NCBI RefSeq assembly: GCF_002893095.1
Contig: NZ_PKQQ01000008.1
Span: 1-64,000 of the forward strand
Direction of reading: 5' to 3'
Length of the DNA stretch: 64,000 bases
Source of the DNA: Stenotrophomonas sp. VV52
Lineage (GTDB): Bacteria; Pseudomonadota; Gammaproteobacteria; Xanthomonadales; Xanthomonadaceae
Positions 57,981-64,000 of this stretch are shown here, piece after piece. The notes under the pieces are model-generated. The model saw only the letters and a program-made list of their open reading frames with translations, ran no database searches and had not been told where the DNA came from. Position 1 is the stretch's first letter. The number at the start of each line of letters is the position of its first letter. The translations under genes and the position numbers were made by a program.

Positions 57981-58490
57981 TTGGGCCGTTCCGCAGCATC
58001 GTGCAGTCCTCGCAGGCGACGCGCCGCGCCGCAGCGTCGCGCCGTGCGCGGCGTTTCGCTGCTGGAAATGCTGCTGGTGGTGGCGCTCATCGCGATCATC
58101 GGTGCGGTCACCGCCACCGCCATGAATGGTGGCATCGACGGCATGCGCCTGCGCAATGCGGGCAAGGAAATCGCCAGCCAGCTGCGCTACACGCGCACCC
58201 AGGCCATTGCCACCGGTGAACGCCAACGCTTCCTGATCGACCCGCAGGCGCGCACCTGGGAAGCGCCCAACGGGCGCCACGGCAGCCTGCCGGCCGCCAT
58301 CGAGGTGCACTTCCGCGGCGCCGGCCAGGTCGCCGGCGTGGCCAGCGGCAAGGCCGGCATCGCCTTCCACCCGGACGGCGGCTCCAGCGGCGGCAGCATC
58401 GAGCTGGGCGTGCGCGACGCGCTGTGGCGCATCGACGTGGCCTGGATCACCGGCGAGGTGCGCTCCGGGCCGGTGCGGGGTGCGCAATGA
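57981..58490 (+). CDS. xpsH: Type II secretion minor pseudopilin H
   Basis: This GspH pseudopilin has up to 169 residues. The prepilin site is G before VSLLEMLLVVALIAIIG, with Glu at position 5. I give the longest form from the TTG at 57981, which has an arginine-rich leader of 24 residues; a GTG at 58044 just before the processing site leaves a leader of three residues and is also possible. The last codon overlaps xpsI. GspH is a minor subunit at the pseudopilus tip region. Confidence 0.85.
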   Translation: MGRSAASCSPRRRRAAPQRRAVRGVSLLEMLLVVALIAIIGAVTATAMNGGIDGMRLRNAGKEIASQLRYTRTQAIATGERQRFLIDPQARTWEAPNGRHGSLPAAIEVHFRGAGQVAGVASGKAGIAFHPDGGSSGGSIELGVRDALWRIDVAWITGEVRSGPVRGAQ

Positions 58491-58909
58491 AACGACAGCG
58501 CGGTTACTCGCTGCTGGAAGTGATCGTCGCCTTCGCGCTGCTCGCGCTGGCGCTGACCCTGCTGCTGGGCAGCCTGTCCGGCGCGGCGCGCCAGGTGCAT
58601 GGCGCCGACCTGCGCACCCGCGCCACCCTGCATGCGCAGTCGCTGCTGGCCGCGACCGGGATCGAGGCACCGCTGCAGGTCGGGCGCACCCAGGGCGACT
58701 GGGAGGACGGGCGCTATCGCTGGGACCTGCAGGTCGAACCGTATGTCGACCCGCGCGTCGATACGCTGCAACCGGCCGCGGCCAACATCGCCACCGGTCC
58801 CACCCTGGCCCAGCTGACCCTGCAGGTACGCTGGGGCGAGGGTAATGGCGAACGCCTGCAGTGGCGGTCGCTGCGGCTGCTGCCCACCACCCCGGACGCA
58901 GCGCGATGA
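58487..58909 (+). CDS. xpsI: Type II secretion minor pseudopilin I
   Basis: This 140-residue GspI has a short leader MKRQRG before YSLLEVIVAFALLALAL, with Glu at mature position 5. It starts with an ATGA overlap on xpsH and ends with one on xpsJ. GspI starts the I-J-K tip complex of the pseudopilus. No odd feature is seen. Confidence 0.92.
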   Translation: MKRQRGYSLLEVIVAFALLALALTLLLGSLSGAARQVHGADLRTRATLHAQSLLAATGIEAPLQVGRTQGDWEDGRYRWDLQVEPYVDPRVDTLQPAAANIATGPTLAQLTLQVRWGEGNGERLQWRSLRLLPTTPDAAR

Positions 58910-59538
58910 GCCGTAGTGCTGCCCGTGGCTTCACCCTGATCGAAGTGCTGCTGGCCACGGTGCTGCTGGTCGGCGGCCTGGCGCTGGCGTTCGCCACCGT
59001 GCGTTCGGCGATGAACATCGCCCAGCGCGGCGAGCGCGTGGCCGCGCAGAACGAGCGCATGCGCGCGGTGGAAGGCTTCCTGCGGCGGCGCTTGAGCATG
59101 GCGCTGCCGACCGCCGCCGAACCACCCGATCCCACCCGCGAACCGCTGTACTTCCTCGGCGAACCGCAGCACATGCTGTTCGTGTCCGAACTGCCCGGCT
59201 ACCTCGGTCGTGGCGGTTCGTACGTGCATGAGCTGCAGGTCAACCGCAGCGGCAATGACCTGCGCCTCGATGTGGCGCTGACCCTGGTGCAGAACGGCGA
59301 ACGCATCGCCGAAACGCCGCCGCGCCCGCCGGAAATGCTGGCCGACGCCCTGCGCGAGGTGGCGTTCCGCTACCGCGGCATCGACCCGCAGAGCGGCCAG
59401 CTCGGCGAGTGGCAGACCCAGTGGGAGGACACCCGGCGCTTGCCGCTGCTGGTGGAAGTCCGCATCGTGCCACTGCAGGGACCGGCGTGGCCGCCGATGG
59501 TCGCCGCGCTGTCGCAGGCGCGCGAGGCACGCCGATGA
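58906..59538 (+). CDS. xpsJ: Type II secretion minor pseudopilin J
   Basis: This 210-residue GspJ has a leader ending in G before FTLIEVLLATVLLVGGLAL, with Glu at position 5, followed by the NIAQRGERVAAQNERMRAVE helix. It overlaps xpsI and xpsK by four bases each. The ATG at 58906 is chosen because it gives an eight-residue leader MSRSAARG; the frame is open further upstream inside xpsI. Confidence 0.92.
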   Translation: MSRSAARGFTLIEVLLATVLLVGGLALAFATVRSAMNIAQRGERVAAQNERMRAVEGFLRRRLSMALPTAAEPPDPTREPLYFLGEPQHMLFVSELPGYLGRGGSYVHELQVNRSGNDLRLDVALTLVQNGERIAETPPRPPEMLADALREVAFRYRGIDPQSGQLGEWQTQWEDTRRLPLLVEVRIVPLQGPAWPPMVAALSQAREARR

Positions 59539-60395
59539 GGCGCACGCGCGGTGCCGCACTGGTGCTGGTGCTGTGGCTGATCGCGCTGCTCACCGCCGTG
59601 GTCGGTGCGTTCGCGCTCAGTGCGCGCATCGAACACCTGCAGCAACGGGTGATCGGCGACGATGCGATCGGCCAGGAACACGCCCGCGCAGGACTGGAGT
59701 ACGCGCTGTTCCGCATGCGGCCCTCCGCGCTGCAGCCGTCCTGGCAGGCCGACGGCCGCCGCTACCGCTGGGAATTCGACGGCCGCCGCATCGACCTGCG
59801 GGTGGTCGACGAGAACGGCAAGATCAATCTCAACCTGGCCGACACCGCCCTGCTCGGCGGTTTCCTGCGCGCGCTGGACGTGGAGCCCGGGCGGGCCCAG
59901 CAGCTGGCCGGCGCGATCGCGGACTGGCGCGATCCCGACAACCTCAAGCAACCCGGCGGCGGTGCCGAAACAGCCGACTACCAGGCGGCCGGCCTGCCGT
60001 ATGGCGCGCGCAACGGGCGCTTCGAGTCCCTGGACGAACTGCAGCGGGTCCTCGGCATGGATCCGGACCTGTATGAACGGATGGAACCGATGCTGACCCT
60101 GTACAGTCGGCAGTCGCGTCCGGATCCCCGTTTCGCGGCCGGGCCGGTGCTGACCGCGCTCGGGCTGGACGCCGAACCGCTGCTGGCCGAGCGCGAGCGC
60201 AGCGAGGCGGCGGGCGACGAAAACGTGACCGGCGCGCTTGCCAGTGGCAGCGGCACCTATAGTATCGAGAGCCGCGCGACGGACCCGCGCGGCCGGGTGT
60301 CGGTGCTGCGCGCGGTGGTACGCATGGGCGCGGCGGGCACGCCCGGAACGACATACACGGTACTTCGCTGGGAACAGGGAATGGCAGCTCGATGA
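59535..60395 (+). CDS. xpsK: Type II secretion minor pseudopilin K
   Basis: This 286-residue GspK forms the pseudopilus tip. The leader MRRTRG is followed by AALVLVLWLIALLTAVVG, without the glutamate at position 5, as usual for GspK. The large periplasmic domain includes VVDENGKINLNLAD and a helix-hairpin-helix-like region (RFESLDELQRVLGMDPDLYE). It overlaps xpsJ and xpsL by four bases. Confidence 0.93.
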   Translation: MRRTRGAALVLVLWLIALLTAVVGAFALSARIEHLQQRVIGDDAIGQEHARAGLEYALFRMRPSALQPSWQADGRRYRWEFDGRRIDLRVVDENGKINLNLADTALLGGFLRALDVEPGRAQQLAGAIADWRDPDNLKQPGGGAETADYQAAGLPYGARNGRFESLDELQRVLGMDPDLYERMEPMLTLYSRQSRPDPRFAAGPVLTALGLDAEPLLAERERSEAAGDENVTGALASGSGTYSIESRATDPRGRVSVLRAVVRMGAAGTPGTTYTVLRWEQGMAAR

Positions 60396-61564
60396 CGGTT
60401 TGGCGGGACAGTCTGGAACAGGCACGGGGACGGCTCGCGCCCGGCGTGGGCACTGGCCTGCGCTGGTGGCGGCGTTCGCTGCTGGCCTGGTTGCCGCTGC
60501 GCTGGCAGTGGGCGATGGGCTGGTCGCAGTCGCGGTTGCTGCTGTCGCGGCATGCCGAGCAGCTGGTGCTGCGCCGCGACACCGCCGAGCAGGTCCAGGC
60601 CGTGGCCGAACTGCCGTGGCCGACCGCGCCCGCCGACCTGGAGGGGGTGCTCGACGCGCGCCTGCGCGGACTGCCCCGGCACTGGGTATTGCCGGCCTCC
60701 GCGGTGCTGCGCCGCCCGCTGCGCCTGCCGGCCGCTGCCGCGCCGCGCCTGCGCGACGTGGTCGGTTTCGAGATCGACCGGCAGACCCCGTTCGAAGCCA
60801 GCCAGGTGCATTACGACGTGCGCGAACTGGGCACGCTGCCCGACGGCCAGCTGCAGGTGGAGCTGGTGGTCATTCCGCGCCAGGCGCTGGAGCAGTGGTC
60901 GCAGCAGGCCGGCACCTGGGCGCAGCAGCTGGCCGGGGTGGATGCCGACGATGGCCACGGCCAGCCGCTCGGCGTGAACCTGCTGCCGGCGACCCAGCGC
61001 CAGCTCACCCGCGACCCGATGCGGCGCTGGAACCTGCTGCTCGGCTGCGCCGCTGTGGTGCTGTTGGCGCTGGCCGCGACCCAACTGCTGGACAACCGCC
61101 AGGCCGCCGCCGAGCGCCTGCGCGAGCAGGTCGACGCGTCCGCGCGCGATGCCCGCCGCGTGGCCGCGCAGCGCCAGCAGCTGCAGGAGCTGGTCGACGG
61201 CGCCGCATTCCTGGAAGCCAAGCGCAGCGAGCACGCCAGCACCGTGGAGCTGTGGAACGAACTCACCCGCCTGCTGCCCGACGGCACCTACCTGGAAAAG
61301 CTGTCGGTGGAAGGCAACACCCTGCAGCTGATCGGCCTCAGCCGCGAAGCCTCGCAGCTGGTGCCGCTGCTGCAGGACTCGCCGTTGTGGCGCAAGGTCA
61401 ACCTGACCGGCGTGCTGCAGGCCGACGGTGGGGCCGGTGGCCGCGACCGTTTCACTCTCACCGCCGAGCTGCAGCCGCTGCCCGGCGCACCGGACCCGGC
61501 CGCACCCGCCGCTGCCACGCCCGCCCCGGAGGTTGCCGATGGCAATGCCGCCGACACGCCGTGA
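60392..61564 (+). CDS. xpsL: Type II secretion protein L
   Basis: This 390-residue GspL-type protein recruits the ATPase to the membrane. The cytoplasmic part (about 1-205) resembles the actin-like GspL/PilM domain, with GFEIDRQTPFEASQVHYDV. One membrane span (about 212-230, LLLGCAAVVLLALAATQLL) is followed by a coiled coil and a periplasmic PilN-like domain (about 285-370, LWNELTRLLPDGTYLEKL). The tail is alanine/proline-rich. It overlaps the xpsM start by 26 bases. Confidence 0.9.
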   Translation: MTVWRDSLEQARGRLAPGVGTGLRWWRRSLLAWLPLRWQWAMGWSQSRLLLSRHAEQLVLRRDTAEQVQAVAELPWPTAPADLEGVLDARLRGLPRHWVLPASAVLRRPLRLPAAAAPRLRDVVGFEIDRQTPFEASQVHYDVRELGTLPDGQLQVELVVIPRQALEQWSQQAGTWAQQLAGVDADDGHGQPLGVNLLPATQRQLTRDPMRRWNLLLGCAAVVLLALAATQLLDNRQAAAERLREQVDASARDARRVAAQRQQLQELVDGAAFLEAKRSEHASTVELWNELTRLLPDGTYLEKLSVEGNTLQLIGLSREASQLVPLLQDSPLWRKVNLTGVLQADGGAGGRDRFTLTAELQPLPGAPDPAAPAAATPAPEVADGNAADTP

Positions 61565-62270
61565 CCGCTGGCTGGCGCTGGGCCTGCTGCTGGCCGCGTT
61601 GGCGCTGGCCTACCTGCTGCTGGTGCACCCGTGGTTCACCCGCCCGCTGCTGGACATCAACCGCGACATTGCCGACACGCAGGAGCGCGAGCAGCGCGTG
61701 GACGCGCAGCTGCAGCAACGCGGCCAGGTGCAACAGCGGTTGCAGGAGGTGGAAGCAGCCCTGCAGGGGCGACCCGGCTTCCTGCGCGAACCCACCGCCG
61801 AATCGGCCGCGGCTGCGCTGTCCAGCCGCCTGCAGGACGCGGTCGCCTCGGCCAGCCCGGGCAACCGCAGCTGCACCATCAGCAACCGCTCGCCGCTGAC
61901 CGATACCGCGCGCGACGCGCAGTTCCCGCGCGTGGCGCTGCAGGTCCGGCTGCGCTGCGGCGTGCCGGAAATGGCGGCGGTGCTGCACACGCTTGAAACC
62001 GGCAGCCCGCGCCTGTTCGTGAACAACCTCAACCTGCTGGCGCAGCGCTTCCAGGCCTCGCCGAATGAAAGCGGCACCGGCCTGGACGTGTCGTTCGAGC
62101 TGGTCGGCTACCTCAAACCCGGTGCCGGCACCGAAGCGATTGCCGCTCCGGCTGCGGCAGCGCCCGGCCCGGCCCCGGCCGGGCTGGAACCGGTAGGCTC
62201 GGCGATGGCCGCACCGACCGACCCCGGCGTTGCGCAACCGGTTGACGAGGGCACGATCATTGAAGATTGA
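61539..62270 (+). CDS. xpsM: Type II secretion protein M
   Basis: This 243-residue GspM-type protein has an N-terminal membrane span (WLALGLLLAALALAYLLLV), a coiled coil (about 35-75) and a periplasmic ferredoxin-like domain that pairs with GspL. The C-terminal 45 residues are rich in Ala and Pro. CGGAGG lies about seven bases before the ATG at 61539; a second ATG is two codons later. It overlaps xpsL and xpsN. Confidence 0.88.
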   Translation: MAMPPTRRDRWLALGLLLAALALAYLLLVHPWFTRPLLDINRDIADTQEREQRVDAQLQQRGQVQQRLQEVEAALQGRPGFLREPTAESAAAALSSRLQDAVASASPGNRSCTISNRSPLTDTARDAQFPRVALQVRLRCGVPEMAAVLHTLETGSPRLFVNNLNLLAQRFQASPNESGTGLDVSFELVGYLKPGAGTEAIAAPAAAAPGPAPAGLEPVGSAMAAPTDPGVAQPVDEGTIIED

Positions 62271-63075
62271 ACTGGCCTCCCTGCGCAGCTGGTGGCTCGG
62301 CGGTGTGGTCGCCTGGGCCGCCGCGAGCTGGATCGCCACGCTGTTCGGCGTGGGCGGCCGCATCGCGCCGCCCGACGCCGGCGACCGCGTGCCGCCGGCA
62401 TTGCCCACCTTGGCGCCGGCCGCGCCGGAACGGCTGGCCTCGGCCGAGTCCTACGCCGCCATCGGCGCGCGTCCCTTGTTTGCCGAAGACCGCAAGCCAC
62501 GGCCGTACCTGCTCGGTGGCAGCGATGCCGGCAGTACGTCCAGCGCGGTCACCCTGACCGGTGTCCTGCTGACCTCCGAATTCGGCATGGCCATCCTCAC
62601 GACTGACCAGAAGCAGTCGCTGCGCCTGCGCCTCAATGGCGAGGCAGTGAATGGTTGGCAGTTGGTGGCGCTGGAACCGCGCAGTGCCACCGTGAGTGGT
62701 CCCGGCGGCACCCAGACTCTGGAACTGGTGACCTTCAGCGGCCAGGGTGGCGAGCCGCCGACCGTGCTGGGAACGGCGGCCGGCGCGGGGCAGGGCAACG
62801 GCGTTCGCCCGCCGGCGCCGCCGCCGACCTCCAACCCGATGCCGCGCGTGCCACCGGCCTCCGCGCAGGCCGCCGAAGCGGCTGCGAACGCGGCCGCAGC
62901 CGCTGCTTCCGCCGCCGCTGCGGCGCAGACGCCGAACGCGCAGCCGCCCGCGCAGGGACCGAGCGAACAACAGATGCAAGCCATCCGCGCCCGCATCCAG
63001 GCGCGCCGCCAGCAATTGCAGCAACAGCAACAGTCGCAGCAGCCGCCGCCAGGCGGCTCCGGCCAAACCAAATAG
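62260..63075 (+). CDS. xpsN: Type II secretion protein N (GspC-like role)
   Basis: This protein of about 271 residues has one N-terminal membrane span (WWLGGVVAWAAASWIATLFG), a homology region (about 70-150) with IGARPLFAEDRKPRPY and SSAVTLTGVLLTSEFGMAIL that resembles the GspC HR domain, and a long low-complexity end of Ala, Pro and Gln (about 180-271). In X. campestris XpsN occupies this place and takes the GspC part, linking the inner-membrane platform to the secretin XpsD. The TTG at 62260 has GAGG at a suitable distance; a TTG at 62230 is possible. Confidence 0.85.
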   Translation: MKIELASLRSWWLGGVVAWAAASWIATLFGVGGRIAPPDAGDRVPPALPTLAPAAPERLASAESYAAIGARPLFAEDRKPRPYLLGGSDAGSTSSAVTLTGVLLTSEFGMAILTTDQKQSLRLRLNGEAVNGWQLVALEPRSATVSGPGGTQTLELVTFSGQGGEPPTVLGTAAGAGQGNGVRPPAPPPTSNPMPRVPPASAQAAEAAANAAAAAASAAAAAQTPNAQPPAQGPSEQQMQAIRARIQARRQQLQQQQQSQQPPPGGSGQTK

Positions 63076-63084
63076 AGTGAAAGC

Positions 63085-64000
63085 ATGACATTGCGCCTTT
63101 TCTCCCTGTCGTTCGCCGTCGCCCTGCTTGCAGGCTGCGCTTCCGTGCCCGCTCCCGAGGTGCAGCGCAATGCGAACCTCACCGGCAAGCACCAGGTCGT
63201 GGCCGGCGACGGCTCGCATGACGGCGTCGACGCGCAGCCGCTGGGCGAAGGCTCGCCGCAGCCGGTGATCCGCCGTGGCAGTGGCACCATGATCAACCGC
63301 AGCGCGGCGGCAGCGCCGTCGCCGGCGCTGTCGCAGGCCAGCACCGGCACCGCCACCTTCAACTTCGAAGGCGAGTCGGTGCACGCGGTGGTCAAGGCGA
63401 TCCTGGGCGACATGCTCGGCCAGAACTACGTGATCGCCCCCGGCGTGCAGGGCACCGTGACCCTGGCCACGCCCAAGCCGGTGTCCTCGGCGCAGGCGCT
63501 CAACCTGCTGGAAATGGTGCTGGGCTGGAACAACGCGCGCATGGTCTACAGCGGCGGCCGCTACAACATCGTTGCCGCCGACCAGGCGCTGGCCGGCACC
63601 GTGGCGCCGAGCACCGCACCGGCCGCCAACGCACGCGGCTTTGAAGTGCGGGTGGTGCCGCTGCAGTACATCTCGGCCACCGAAATGAAGAAGGTGCTGG
63701 AGCCGTACGCGCGGCCCAACGCCATCGTCAATGTCGACGGCGGCCGCAACGTGATCACCCTGGGCGGCACCCGCGCGGAGCTTGAGAACTACCTGCGCAC
63801 GGTCGAGATCTTCGACGTGGACTGGCTGTCGGGCATGTCGGTGGGCGTGTTCCCGATCCAGACCGGCAAGGCCGAACAGGTCGCCGCCGACCTCGAAAAA
63901 GTGTTCGGTGAAGAAAGCAAGACCCCCAGCGCAGGCATGTTCCGCTTCCTGCCGCTGGAAAACGCCAATGCGGTGCTGGTGATCACCCCGCAGGCGCGCT
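63085..64000 (+). CDS. xpsD: Type II secretion secretin, N-terminal part
   Basis: This is the first 305 codons of the outer-membrane secretin, cut by the right edge. A lipoprotein signal ends in LLAGC (about 15-19), as in X. campestris XpsD. A linker rich in Ser, Ala and Gln follows, then the N0 domain (about 90-170, FNFEGESVHAVVKAILGDML and [13 protein letters not shown]) and the start of the N1/N2 repeats (FEVRVVPLQYISATEMKKVL). The barrel-forming C-terminal domain is outside the window. It starts ten bases after xpsN. Confidence 0.95.
   Translation, partial: MTLRLFSLSFAVALLAGCASVPAPEVQRNANLTGKHQVVAGDGSHDGVDAQPLGEGSPQPVIRRGSGTMINRSAAAAPSPALSQASTGTATFNFEGESVHAVVKAILGDMLGQNYVIAPGVQGTVTLATPKPVSSAQALNLLEMVLGWNNARMVYSGGRYNIVAADQALAGTVAPSTAPAANARGFEVRVVPLQYISATEMKKVLEPYARPNAIVNVDGGRNVITLGGTRAELENYLRTVEIFDVDWLSGMSVGVFPIQTGKAEQVAADLEKVFGEESKTPSAGMFRFLPLENANAVLVITPQAR

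Overview
The window is about 64 kb of high-GC bacterial chromosome with dense, often overlapping genes. It most likely comes from Stenotrophomonas or a close relative in the Xanthomonadaceae/Lysobacteraceae. Three things support this: the xanA-xanB pair beside the two CoA-transferase genes as in Xanthomonas polysaccharide loci, a type II secretion operon in the Xps order E-F-G-H-I-J-K-L-M-N-D, and many small GTAG-headed palindromes of the SMAG/REP type known from Stenotrophomonas. No tRNA, rRNA, CRISPR array, prophage or insertion sequence was recognised.

Region 1 (1-15.9 kb) concerns envelope polysaccharide. It holds the 3' end of glmS, xanB/xanA for GDP-mannose and hexose-phosphate supply, a 3-oxoacid CoA-transferase pair, two large fused polysaccharide proteins (WbsX-RgpF and RgpF-HAD), an orphan SymE-type toxin gene, a five-gene Gtr-like membrane glycosylation operon (11.1-14.7 kb), and a UDP-glucuronate decarboxylase. 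Three copies of a roughly 60-70 bp repeat bracket the Gtr-like operon and the decarboxylase in alternating orientation.

Region 2 (16-43.4 kb) is mostly housekeeping: an AlkB-like dioxygenase, an Mla-type lipid transport operon with a STAS-fused permease, a ThrE/YjjP-YjjB exporter, an H-NS-like protein, proS, pssA, rimI, valS-holC-pepA, lptF-lptG, xerD, a DsbC-like protein, a multidomain GH18 chitinase and purL. REP palindromes sit mostly where genes converge. Four genes here (alkB-like, pssA, the RDD gene, xerD) have a TANNNT hexamer exactly six bases before the ATG and no Shine-Dalgarno sequence, which suggests leaderless mRNAs.

Region 3 (43.4-64 kb) is the cell-surface and secretion block: a 2862-residue trimeric autotransporter adhesin with an extended signal peptide and ten neck-like repeats, a subtilisin-type secreted protease, and the xps type II secretion operon, whose secretin gene runs off the right edge. 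The protease and the chitinase are the kind of exoenzymes this secreton exports in relatives, so machine and probable cargo lie close together.
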